Positions 56,239 to 64,000 of a DNA stretch of 64,000 nucleotides are shown piece by piece. The position numbers were made by a program, and so were the translations under genes. Location of the stretch: assembly GCF_001957125.1 (NCBI RefSeq), contig NZ_MPHJ01000002.1, positions 1 through 64,000 of the forward strand, read 5' to 3'. The notes below the pieces were generated by a model. It made no database searches, had not been told where the DNA came from, and was given only the letters and a program-made list of their open reading frames with translations. This stretch comes from Shewanella sp. UCD-KL12 (lineage in GTDB: Bacteria; Pseudomonadota; Gammaproteobacteria; Enterobacterales; Shewanellaceae). Within the stretch, counting starts at the first letter, position 1; every line of letters begins with the position of its first letter.

Positions 56239-57681
56239 TTAGCCTTTATCGGATCTTAATACCAGCTCAACACGGCGATTGAGCTTTTGCCCAGCTTCAT
56301 TGCTATTGTTGGCAACGGGCGAGTATTCGCCGATACCTTTAGCAGTAAGCTGACTTTTAGGCACCTTGTAAGCAGAGGTGAGTTGCTTAACAACTGCTTT
56401 AGCGCGTTTATCTGACAATACCTGATTATAGCTTTGCTTACCTTTATCATCGGTATGGCCAATGACATAGAAGCTTTGCTTAGGATGAGATTTCAGATAG
56501 CTAGCAACGATTTCAACGACAGGCTCGGCATCGGGGAGCATCTCGTCGCTATCGAACTTAAACAGTAAACCATCGAGCGCCACATGACCTGTTTGAGCGA
56601 TTTTATCTGTCAGTCCGTCAAGGTCTATACTCACCCTATCATCGACTAAGCTCGTCTCTTCAACCAGTTTAATTTCACCCCATAAGCCGCCTTCAAAACC
56701 GATAATATAGGTCATAGCATGCACATTTCCCTCTGGGCGTTTGAGGGTATATAGGCTGTAATATTGCTGATTAGCATCGCCAATATGGGCTAATGTTTTA
56801 GTGCGCTGCTCAATATGACGTGGCTTACCACAGGCTTTGCCTTGGCAGTTAAAGGTCTTAACAAACCCAAGTTTTTGTAATGCAGATTGATAATTAGCAT
56901 TTACCTCAAATTCAGAATAAGTGCGCGGTAATTCATAATTAATATCGGTAATTTTACCTTCTAACTGTTTAACAGTATGTTTGCCGTTATTCACCGAGGT
57001 GAATACTGCAGTTTGGCCAAAATCAAACTGTTGGTACTTTTGAATATAGGCGCCTGGTAGTCTGGCAATCATAGGATGGTCACTGGCGTTTTTGATATCT
57101 TTGTGACTCATATCTTTAAAGGTTTTTTGTATTACCTCTGCACCTAAAAACTCAGGGTTAACGGCGATAAGATCCAGCGGCTCTTCAATGACCTCAATGA
57201 CATCAAGCTGCAAGACTGCACCTTTTTCCCAGTTTGTTGAGAAAGCGGACAGGTAAACTAGCTTTTTTTCTAGTTGAACCTTTGCGGTAAGCAAGGCTGG
57301 TGAGTTTTTATAGATACTATGAAGAGGCTTTAATTGCGTCATCAGTTTTTTTACATTGCCACAGCTTTTCTGATGACATTCAAATAGAATTTGGCCATTT
57401 AAGGCACTGATCTGCTGTTTATAATTATTGATGATATGACTAGGTTCAAAACTGACAGGTACTTTATAGTTAACGCGGGTTAGCTTGCCTTGCACTGTTG
57501 TGGTGTTGATTGTTGACTTTTTTATCGCTGAGATAAGCTCAAAAGGGGAGAAGTGACGCTCTGTCTGTTTATAAACTTTGGCATCTGTTAGAGGGGTAAA
57601 CAGTGACTCGTTCGCCACGGCTTGCCAACTCAGTAGTATATTGATGGCTAGCAAAGTCGCTACCCTAGCTCGTAAGGTCAT
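56239..57681 (-). CDS. OmpA-family protein with duplicated N-terminal region
   Basis: 480 residues. A signal peptide (residues 1-24) is followed by two copies of a DUF4892-like unit: about 36-110 and 213-287. They are offset by exactly 177 residues, with matching Cys pairs (102/107 and 279/284) and a matching G-K-x-T-x-x-N-Y-x-x-P motif. The C-terminal ~120 residues form an OmpA peptidoglycan-binding domain (LLFKFDSDEMLPDAEPVV, YVIGHTDDKG, NRRVELVL). It should be anchored to peptidoglycan from the outer membrane or periplasm. The role is unknown. Confidence 0.85.
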   Translation of the reverse strand: MTLRARVATLLAINILLSWQAVANESLFTPLTDAKVYKQTERHFSPFELISAIKKSTINTTTVQGKLTRVNYKVPVSFEPSHIINNYKQQISALNGQILFECHQKSCGNVKKLMTQLKPLHSIYKNSPALLTAKVQLEKKLVYLSAFSTNWEKGAVLQLDVIEVIEEPLDLIAVNPEFLGAEVIQKTFKDMSHKDIKNASDHPMIARLPGAYIQKYQQFDFGQTAVFTSVNNGKHTVKQLEGKITDINYELPRTYSEFEVNANYQSALQKLGFVKTFNCQGKACGKPRHIEQRTKTLAHIGDANQQYYSLYTLKRPEGNVHAMTYIIGFEGGLWGEIKLVEETSLVDDRVSIDLDGLTDKIAQTGHVALDGLLFKFDSDEMLPDAEPVVEIVASYLKSHPKQSFYVIGHTDDKGKQSYNQVLSDKRAKAVVKQLTSAYKVPKSQLTAKGIGEYSPVANNSNEAGQKLNRRVELVLRSDKG

Positions 57682-57752
57682 TATTCTACTCCATGAACAA
57701 AGGGAGCTAAGCTCCCCGATAAATAAATTGATTGGCCTACATCAGTTAAGCT

Positions 57753-58067
57753 TTATGGTTGTGATGTGGGCAGTAACGCCGATAGGTGCGCTAAAAAGCG
57801 TTGACTAAAATTGTCTGTTTCACCGTCGTAAGTAATAAGCAGGTAATCGTTCATATCGTCGAAACTGCTGCTTTTATGCAGTTCGACTTCAATGAGCTGT
57901 GTATCTTCGATAAGGTACTCACCAAAAATAGCGCTGCCTTGTAGGTCAAGGGGTAAGTTTATTTCCACTATGCTTAATACAGGCTGGTCTGTCGGGCTAG
58001 TGCTCAATGCCCATTCGAAACTGCTTATCTCACCAGGCGTATACTCTACTGATAGTTGCTGGTTATC
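57753..58067 (-). pseudogene. Frameshifted 3' end of the 58.0 kb lipoprotein gene
   Basis: An open frame of 104 codons (DNQQLSVEYTPGEISSFEWA, continuing through the fragment called from TTG at 58007) with no ribosome binding site. It begins 22 bases before the stop of the upstream lipoprotein gene, in a different frame. It reads as ordinary protein from the point of overlap, so the two were probably one gene of about 620 codons. The end TYDGETDNFSQRFLAHLSAL looks like a natural C-terminus. Confidence 0.6.
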
Positions 58068-59602
58068 TCATCAATAACCACATCTTGTGGATAAAAGTCA
58101 TCCCAAAATAATCTAGCAATATCAGCAGTGGTTAGCATCTCAGCAGAGTTATGTGTAGGCATATCCCAGGCATTAGCATTACTCTCTGCTCGGCAAATAA
58201 CATCGTCAGCTTGCTCAATATGGTAACGGTAGATATATTCTGGCCATTGCAGCTCAGACAGTTTCAACTGCTCTGGCTGAGCGTTCAAAATAGCGCCCCA
58301 AGTTTCAGTATTCGTGAGGTGCTTCTCTATCTGTATATTGATAGCTACTGAAGTACCCAGGTAGTGAGTATTAACAGTATTGTTTGTATATTGAGCGACC
58401 ACAGGGGTGTAACCTTGATCGTCACGCTCTGGGTTTATCCACTTTTCAAGTTGCTCATTCCAGCAGGCGGTAGCCACTTCTTGTGCGTTACCCGTATCAA
58501 TTACACTGCCTGTAAGCTGGTTATTGGAGATAAAGCCCGATAGTGTTCGCTCTGAATCTCCGAACTCTAAGCTATAGAAGTTTAAGTAATGTGCTGGAGC
58601 CAAAGAGAACTTATGTGGATGAGTATCATCGCTTAGCAAACTGGTTTGTAGCACCTGCCAGTCACCATCAGCCATGATTTTGTCATCGAAAGGCGTGACA
58701 ATATATCCTTGAGCAATCAGTGTATCGTTAACCAGAAAGCGAACGTCGATAGGATCATTAGCTAAGTAGTCGCTGATAGTTACATCACGGTGAAGTGCTA
58801 AATATGCTATTGAGGCTTTACTTGCAGCCATCACTTCATCAATGGCAAGCGTCGCCATTAATCTATCACCAATAAGCGCTGCGATATGCTGATGGCTAAA
58901 GTAAGTGTCTAGGAACTCAGCAGAAGCGGAACGGTCTGCAGTGACTTGATAAGCTTCGCCTGTGAGCGGCGCGTACAGAGCGTCGAGGATAATGGATAGC
59001 TGTAGCCTTAACGCTTGTATCTCATCTGCAGATAACTCTTGAGTTAGCATCTGCTCATAGCGTTGAAACTCAAGGTGCGTCAGCGCATTAATGGCACCCC
59101 CATGTTCGCTCATAGCGATAAGTTGTGCATCACCATTACTGATTACTGCTGTAACCTTTGATGAGCTTGCTGCGGTGCTTGAAGTGCTTGAAGTGCTAAC
59201 AGTATGCTTCAGCTTTTCTGCTTTAAAGGCGCTAGAGAGTAATTGGGGCTGGGCTGGATTGCTATTACTAGTATCAGTCCAGTTTGCCAGTAAATAAAAA
59301 TGAGGAGTTTCAGTCGTGCTTACCCAATCTATTTGATAAAAACCATCATTGTCAGTGCTAGAAGTAGGCTCCTCAGCACCACATAGTTGGTTCATATCTA
59401 AATCTACACACACATCGGCGCCCGCTACGGCACCTTGGTAGGCAACGATCCCCTGAACTTGATGGTTGTACTCAGTCGTATCAGGTGTTTCTGTGACTGG
59501 TGGTGGCACATCTGGGAGTGTTGTGTCATCAGAGTCAGAGCCGCCACAAGCGACCAAAAAGCTTGATGATAATAGTAAAAGTCCAAGTTTTTTTACCAAC
59601 AT
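58046..59602 (-). CDS. Lipoprotein with carboxypeptidase-regulatory-like domain, 3' end frameshifted
   Basis: 518 residues. The lipobox is LVAC (Cys19), followed by an acidic linker (GGSDSDD and PPPVTETPD). A short Ig-like regulatory domain (about 45-110, with VAGADVCVDLDMNQLC and DGFYQIDWVS) follows. Then come a helical middle and a beta-rich part. The frame stops at TAG 58046-58048 after VIDEITSNYQ, while an adjacent frame continues sensibly for 104 codons, so the end is probably damaged. I do not recognise the family. Confidence 0.75.
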   Translation of the reverse strand: MLVKKLGLLLLSSSFLVACGGSDSDDTTLPDVPPPVTETPDTTEYNHQVQGIVAYQGAVAGADVCVDLDMNQLCGAEEPTSSTDNDGFYQIDWVSTTETPHFYLLANWTDTSNSNPAQPQLLSSAFKAEKLKHTVSTSSTSSTAASSSKVTAVISNGDAQLIAMSEHGGAINALTHLEFQRYEQMLTQELSADEIQALRLQLSIILDALYAPLTGEAYQVTADRSASAEFLDTYFSHQHIAALIGDRLMATLAIDEVMAASKASIAYLALHRDVTISDYLANDPIDVRFLVNDTLIAQGYIVTPFDDKIMADGDWQVLQTSLLSDDTHPHKFSLAPAHYLNFYSLEFGDSERTLSGFISNNQLTGSVIDTGNAQEVATACWNEQLEKWINPERDDQGYTPVVAQYTNNTVNTHYLGTSVAINIQIEKHLTNTETWGAILNAQPEQLKLSELQWPEYIYRYHIEQADDVICRAESNANAWDMPTHNSAEMLTTADIARLFWDDFYPQDVVIDEITSNYQ

Positions 59603-59825
59603 ATTTGCATCCTTACAAATACTGAAACTAAGTTAATTTAACCGCGACATTATCCTGATTTTTCTTTGGCTTACTATTACCCTTTAGGATGTATTTTTAC
59701 TTTGGCTTAATACCCTTTGTATTACCCAAGTTGTATTTGTGACAGGGGCTAGCATTGCTATTAGCTAATAATGTATTCGAGCACGACTCTCAAACAGGTG
59801 CCAAAGAGCGCGCTTTACAAGGTTA

Positions 59826-61355
59826 TTAATAAACTTGCTCCTTGGTGCAATCTGTCATCACCATCACAGATTTTGTGCCGTTATCGACTTGGCGCATTGT
59901 TGCCATTAACGTATTTGGATCTAGATTTTTATACATCACCGCTATATTGCTTGCATTAGTTAACGGTTGAATAGATTGACAATTTTTTAGCTGATTGATA
60001 CTGATTGAATCAGCGTTAGATTGAGCCAACTTTGCCCAATCCTTGCTGCTGACGTGGGTGAAATTAAGCGAACCTCGATACTGGTTCAACCCATCAAGTT
60101 GTTCTACCACTAACTGGCTGAGGTAAAGGGTACCTAAAGAGGGCAGAGATGCTAAAGGTACAAGTGACTCAATAGATCCCCCTTTTACACTTAATAAATT
60201 AAGTTGCTGTAACTGGCTAAGATCATCGAGTTTAATATTAGTAGTTTGATCAAATGTACAATTAAGCTGAGTGAGCTGGTGGCTGTAAGTAATTTGATTC
60301 AACTGTACGGCTTGGTTTACACAGTTTTTTACTTGCTGATCGATAAATTGAATATCATCAATAAGAGATGTTGCAGCACGTTCTATGGTGATATCTAGGG
60401 TAACAATCTCAGTATCTGTCTCAATGGTTCCATTAATCTTAGCCTGGTAGCGTTGGTCGATATTAATCAGTGCACTGGCTGGAAGTTCGAGTGATAAGTC
60501 ATTGTTAACCGATAAGCCATTAGACAAATTCAGATTTTTAAGTTGCGCAATATTTTCAATGTACAGATAAGTGAGCTCATTAAAGTGGGGCACAGCACCA
60601 GCCTTAAACTGGTAGGTTTGCACAATATTATCGCGAAACTTTTCTGTCATTTTTGCAAGATTGTCATCATCAATGAGTGAATTGGTTTCAGCGTGGTTTT
60701 GTGAGTCAATAGCTTGCACATAGCCTTGTTTCGCAGCTTCTTGTTCGAGGGCTCTGGTTAGTGCTTCGAACTCTTGGCTGAGAGGGCCAATAGCTTCAGT
60801 AAGATAGCAAAGCTTGAACATCTCAAATTGATTAACCACCATAGAGACACGGGCTTGATTAATATTAATCTCCATTAAGGCCGTGAATGCTTCGCTGTCG
60901 CTTTGAGTTGCTGCAAGCTGTTGAATATTGCCGACATATACCTCAAGTTCTGCAATTGTGTGTTCAAACTGGCCCACTTGCTCAGGCTGGTAACAAGTCG
61001 ACTGTTGGCTTATTGAGTGAACAAAGGTTCGATAGTGGCTAAGGTACTGATTAGCAACTGCCAGCATACTTGAGGCGTTATACTCAATATCCCCAATTAA
61101 GTTACTTTGTAATACGCTTTTTGCACTTTCAGTCTGCTGTAGAGTCGCACTTAAGGTTTGCATTTGAATCGCATATTGAGCATTTAACTGGTGTGATTTA
61201 TCTAACAGGCTTTTTGTATTGCTTTGAAATACTTCAATTGCCTGGTGAGTATCTTGTAATGAATTATTGGTTTTTTGCTGGGCTTGATTAGCAGCCGTAA
61301 AGCCAGTAAAAAAAAGTGTAATAATGAATACAAATATTGGTTTTGAATGAGTCAC
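59826..61355 (-). CDS. Exported protein with coiled-coil and leucine-rich-like C-terminal part
   Basis: 509 residues from the GTG at 61355 (AAGGAA six bases before it); the frame is open to 61424. The signal peptide is FVFIITLFFTGFTAANQAQQ. The first ~220 residues are helical and coiled-coil-like with a Cys pair. The C-terminal part (about 370-480) has repeats such as LDDLSQLQQLNLLSVKGGSI and LVPLASLPSLGTLYLSQL, like leucine-rich repeats. Function unknown. Confidence 0.7.
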   Translation of the reverse strand: MTHSKPIFVFIITLFFTGFTAANQAQQKTNNSLQDTHQAIEVFQSNTKSLLDKSHQLNAQYAIQMQTLSATLQQTESAKSVLQSNLIGDIEYNASSMLAVANQYLSHYRTFVHSISQQSTCYQPEQVGQFEHTIAELEVYVGNIQQLAATQSDSEAFTALMEININQARVSMVVNQFEMFKLCYLTEAIGPLSQEFEALTRALEQEAAKQGYVQAIDSQNHAETNSLIDDDNLAKMTEKFRDNIVQTYQFKAGAVPHFNELTYLYIENIAQLKNLNLSNGLSVNNDLSLELPASALINIDQRYQAKINGTIETDTEIVTLDITIERAATSLIDDIQFIDQQVKNCVNQAVQLNQITYSHQLTQLNCTFDQTTNIKLDDLSQLQQLNLLSVKGGSIESLVPLASLPSLGTLYLSQLVVEQLDGLNQYRGSLNFTHVSSKDWAKLAQSNADSISINQLKNCQSIQPLTNASNIAVMYKNLDPNTLMATMRQVDNGTKSVMVMTDCTKEQVY

Positions 61356-61416
61356 TGTGTATTCCTTGTGCTCGTAAAAGTTGTTATCAGTTTTAGCATT
61401 AATGACGGCGTTATAG

Positions 61417-61881
61417 TCAATCACACTGCAATGGAATCGTGCAAAACTGTGATAATTGCTGACCCAGTTTTTTCATTTTAGATAAATTTCCATATTCAAA
61501 TTTCAGTGGTTCAACTTGTGAGTCCATCACAATGAGTAGGTCATAACCATTAATTTGTCCTAGTCGTCGCTGTATTTGAAACGCTGAGATATGCTTGATA
61601 GGGATGACTTGCTGACTAAGAGGGTAGAGCGAGCTAATTTTATGGGTGATTATCTGACGCTCCAGATCAAACTCGACTCGGCGACGCGCAAATAAAAAGT
61701 GCCAACTTAGTAGGGCGGGAAATGACCAGATAAACACTTCGCTGTAGGGCCAGCGCTCAAAACCCGTGGTAACGAACAGTGTCAGTAATGCGACCAAGCT
61801 TGCACAAAAGTACCGGCCGATTGTCTGCGTTTGAGTTTTAGCCATTATAGCTTGGGTGGGGGAAAGCTGTTTAAAGTACAT
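61417..61881 (-). CDS. Two-helix membrane protein with C-terminal soluble beta domain
   Basis: 154 residues from the ATG at 61881; GGAGG precedes it by eight bases. Two membrane helices (near 23-40 and 45-66) are followed by about 80 residues of alternating strands (RRRVEFDLERQIITHKISSL, ISAFQIQRRLGQINGYDLLI). This resembles the bacterial PH-like domains that follow paired helices. It overlaps the stop of the upstream gene by 11 bases, so it is co-transcribed. Confidence 0.65.
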   Translation of the reverse strand: MYFKQLSPTQAIMAKTQTQTIGRYFCASLVALLTLFVTTGFERWPYSEVFIWSFPALLSWHFLFARRRVEFDLERQIITHKISSLYPLSQQVIPIKHISAFQIQRRLGQINGYDLLIVMDSQVEPLKFEYGNLSKMKKLGQQLSQFCTIPLQCD

Positions 61882-62578
61882 GGAGTAGGCCTCCAATAAA
61901 CTTTATGGCAACGCCAAATGCCATAAAAAATGGCAAGGGATAAAAAAATCGTAACGCCACTTTGGGGGACCAAAGCGGTGGGATAATTATCGGAGGAAAT
62001 ACCTCATCTGTAGCGTGACTATTTTTATCTTGATTGGCGTTTGCAGGTGACTGCGAGGTTAAGTCATGAATACTAGGAAAGTCACTTATCTGCTCTTTGG
62101 CTGGGATCTTAAATGTGTGAGCAATAAACATCACTACTTGCTTTGTGTCGGTTAAGTTGCCGATTGAGTAAACCAAAGTATCGATTTTGAGCTCATATTG
62201 GCTCCTGTCATGGCTATCATGACGTAAGAGTAACTCGGTGGATTGCAGTGGAGCTTGGCTGGCTTTTTTAAAGTGAAAGCCCATAAACTGCAATTGCTTA
62301 AAGCGTTGATCACTTGGGTTATCGAGTACTAAATAGTGCTTCAGCGAGCATAGTATCAATACCACGAGTATGAGAAACCCAACGACAAATAGGTAAAAGA
62401 CTTGCTCAGTGCCATCGAGGGAGACTGCCATCAAAAATGATGCACAAAGTGGCAAAATCCCTAGGAGTGCAAGTCCTCGAAACAGGTAGTGGCTTTTGCT
62501 TGCAAGAAGCAATTGTTGTGGCAATCCTGTCGGTTTAATAAACCTGTAAGCTTTTTCCGGTAATTGCGAATACTGCAT
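61871..62578 (-). CDS. Membrane protein with soluble domain, same layout as neighbours
   Basis: 235 residues from the ATG at 62578 (AGGGAAG upstream); the frame is open to 62638. Two membrane helices near 34-80 (YLFRGLALLGILPLCASFLM, then FVVGFLILVVLILCSL) precede a strand-rich domain (HYLVLDNPSDQRFKQLQFMG and YELKIDTLVYSIGNL). A C-terminal hydrophobic segment (YPLPFFMAFGVAIKFIGGLL) may be a third helix. Function unknown. Confidence 0.65.
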   Translation of the reverse strand: MQYSQLPEKAYRFIKPTGLPQQLLLASKSHYLFRGLALLGILPLCASFLMAVSLDGTEQVFYLFVVGFLILVVLILCSLKHYLVLDNPSDQRFKQLQFMGFHFKKASQAPLQSTELLLRHDSHDRSQYELKIDTLVYSIGNLTDTKQVVMFIAHTFKIPAKEQISDFPSIHDLTSQSPANANQDKNSHATDEVFPPIIIPPLWSPKVALRFFYPLPFFMAFGVAIKFIGGLLHVL

Positions 62579-62644
62579 GTATGACTTCCCTGTTGGCGTT
62601 ATCCAAATAAAGCTGGTTAAAAAAAGGTCATTAAGCATGAAGTG

Positions 62645-63064
62645 CTAAGGCAGTGAAGAGAGGAACCAACCTTTTGGGGTCTTGATAAATTTGCAGCTCA
62701 TCGTTGAGCGGTAGTTTTCACCGAGAATGAATAAGCTGACTTTAGCCTGCTCTTGGGCTTGGTATTTTTCCTGTTTTGTTTTTGAAGGTGCTTGATAAGT
62801 CACTTTCTTTGGTTCAATACTGATGATTTTTTCTTTTACGAACCAGCGTTCATGTACCCTTTCTAACACTTTCATGGAACGTTTTATTTCATGCTCTGAA
62901 GGGGAGACCGGCATTTGAGCAATAAAGGTTTGCAGATCTTTGCTCTCAATAAACTCGAATGTGTCTAAACAGCGTTGAGTTAACACCTCTTCTTGCGTTT
63001 TTGAGGCATCAGCCATGCTAACGTTTAGCCAAAGTAGGGGAGTAAGAGCGAGGTAACGTAACAT
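62645..63064 (-). CDS. Small secreted protein of unknown function
   Basis: 139 residues from the ATG at 63064, six bases after AAGGA. Signal peptide MLRYLALTPLLWLNVSMADA. The mature part is helical and basic, with two Cys residues (TQRCLDTFEF and TMSCKFIK). The C-terminal KGWFLSSLP resembles lipocalin- or NTF2-like ends. I do not recognise the family. Confidence 0.65.
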   Translation of the reverse strand: MLRYLALTPLLWLNVSMADASKTQEEVLTQRCLDTFEFIESKDLQTFIAQMPVSPSEHEIKRSMKVLERVHERWFVKEKIISIEPKKVTYQAPSKTKQEKYQAQEQAKVSLFILGENYRSTMSCKFIKTPKGWFLSSLP

Positions 63065-63304
63065 TATGATTCCTTTCAAAATGAAGAGTAGTAATACGAT
63101 CTAGGGCATATCATTGATATGTTAAGCTGTACCATACTCGTTATTGTGATGATTTTTGGTGCTAGTCTCATTCTAATCTCCGTTTAAAGCGCTTACGCGA
63201 GACAAAGTCTATTTGAATTGTTGTCATATAATCATCGCTATCGTTTTAGCTTAATTACTCATAAGGCTGTGAAATTTTCTTGGGGACTTCCTCTTCAGTT
63301 ATCA

Positions 63305-63985
63305 CTATAAAAAATACTGCTTAAACAATAAGCCATTGACAGTGATATTAACTAATACTGGGAATGTAACCGCTATAATGCTGGGAAGATTACGCCATGG
63401 CCACTGACTGTGTTGCGTGGTCAATGGATAGTCAAAAAATCGCAACATATAAACAATACGCTTAAGCGGGAAGTACATCGCATTAAGAGAGATAACTTCG
63501 CCAGTTTTTAACTCTAGGTTGCAAGCAATAATATTATTACGTACATGTAAACGATGCATTTTGGATTTATATTGAACGGTAATGCATTCGATTTTATCGC
63601 GGTATAGCTCAAGCTGCCCTGCAGGCTTGTTGATGATCGCATTCGCTGGAATTGATAAGCGTTGCTGACTGACGTAACAACGTAATGTGCCTTTAATTGA
63701 GTAACGTAATCTAACTAAAATATACCTAATAATTAAATAAACTGGTAATAGCCCAATATTAATAAGTACCATCGTTCTAGCAAGCTCGGTATTGGCAAAG
63801 CTCAAAGGAGCCACTGCCAGTCCTACCATTACAGCAAAAAGTAGCAATGATACGCCTATTGATAAAGGGTAAAACAGATTGGCTACATATAAGCTAACGT
63901 CACTTTGGGCATTTAAATTACGCATCCCTTTTATGTGCAGGTCATAAAACCAAGACTTACTGTCTAATTCTATTGTTTCAGCCAT
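63305..63985 (-). CDS. Membrane protein with soluble strand-rich domain
   Basis: 226 residues. Membrane helices lie near 38-58 and 70-90, followed by a beta-rich domain (about 95-185, with LRCYVSQQRLSIPANAIINK, DKIECITVQYKSKMHRLHV and NNIIACNLELKTGEVISLNA) and a further hydrophobic segment near the end. It shares the layout of the 61.4 and 61.9 kb genes. The start codon is 16 bases from the window edge, so its own upstream region is not visible. Confidence 0.65.
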   Translation of the reverse strand: MAETIELDSKSWFYDLHIKGMRNLNAQSDVSLYVANLFYPLSIGVSLLLFAVMVGLAVAPLSFANTELARTMVLINIGLLPVYLIIRYILVRLRYSIKGTLRCYVSQQRLSIPANAIINKPAGQLELYRDKIECITVQYKSKMHRLHVRNNIIACNLELKTGEVISLNAMYFPLKRIVYMLRFFDYPLTTQHSQWPWRNLPSIIAVTFPVLVNITVNGLLFKQYFL

Positions 63986-64000
63986 ATCGTTATGAGTATT

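Noticed and set aside
1-64000. CRISPR array, tRNA, rRNA, insertion sequence or prophage
   Set aside because: I looked for regularly spaced repeats, tRNA cloverleaf patterns, transposase and phage proteins and found none; the only repeat-rich stretch (60-770) has no CRISPR-like spacing.

Overview
The window looks like a chromosomal segment of a marine Shewanella or a close relative (Alteromonadales, Gammaproteobacteria). This is inferred from the protein families and gene pairs: CydDC, a PutA without an N-terminal DNA-binding domain, the YgiF and GlnE pair, DUF3622 and DUF3565 proteins, and four large chemoreceptors. Base composition is moderate and even. I see no rRNA, tRNA, CRISPR array, insertion sequence or prophage, so this is mostly ordinary chromosome with several accessory stretches.

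Layout. 1-870: a non-coding array of small hairpins and direct repeats. 0.9-8.9 kb: a chemoreceptor whose ribosome binding site lies in an inverted repeat, a POT-like transporter, a DUF3313 lipoprotein, the helicase DbpA, a membrane-anchored protein with an L7/L12-like tail and a small secreted protein. 9-16 kb: an exported amidohydrolase, an NhaC-type antiporter with a structured leader, an RhlE-type helicase, 3-hydroxyanthranilate dioxygenase behind a CRP-like site, and two small DUF proteins. 16.3-24.5 kb: cydDC behind an FNR-like site, two tandem chemoreceptors with the amino-acid-binding dCache signature, and a 58-residue helix-turn-helix gene. 24.7-31 kb: putA, an SH3-domain membrane protein, and the phosphate transporter Pit with its PhoU-like partner behind two Pho-box-like sites.

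31-43 kb is the most interesting part. ygiF and glnE, adjacent in E. coli, are separated by 7.3 kb that reads entirely on the minus strand. It holds a PspA/YjfJ protein, YjfI (DUF2170), YjfK (DUF2491), a YjfL-like DUF350 protein, a membrane-bound spermidine-synthase-like enzyme, a lipoprotein with a basic Ser/Arg-rich tail, a putative tandem ribbon-helix-helix protein and a voltage-gated K+ channel. The perfect 13-bp palindrome GACATAATATGTC occurs twice before yjfI and once before the lipoprotein gene. I read this as one membrane-stress and polyamine regulon in two transcription units.

43-64 kb: an outer-membrane protein, an acidic small protein with a CTC motif, a LysR/pirin/isochorismatase-like trio, a nucleotidyltransferase next to a FetB permease without FetA, a PHP-domain lipoprotein convergent with a DUF6351 lipoprotein, a fourth chemoreceptor, a ZapE/AFG1 ATPase, an OmpA-type protein with an exact 177-residue internal duplication, a lipoprotein gene with an apparent 3' frameshift, and a run of unrecognised exported or membrane proteins, three of which share a layout of two membrane helices plus a soluble beta-rich domain.
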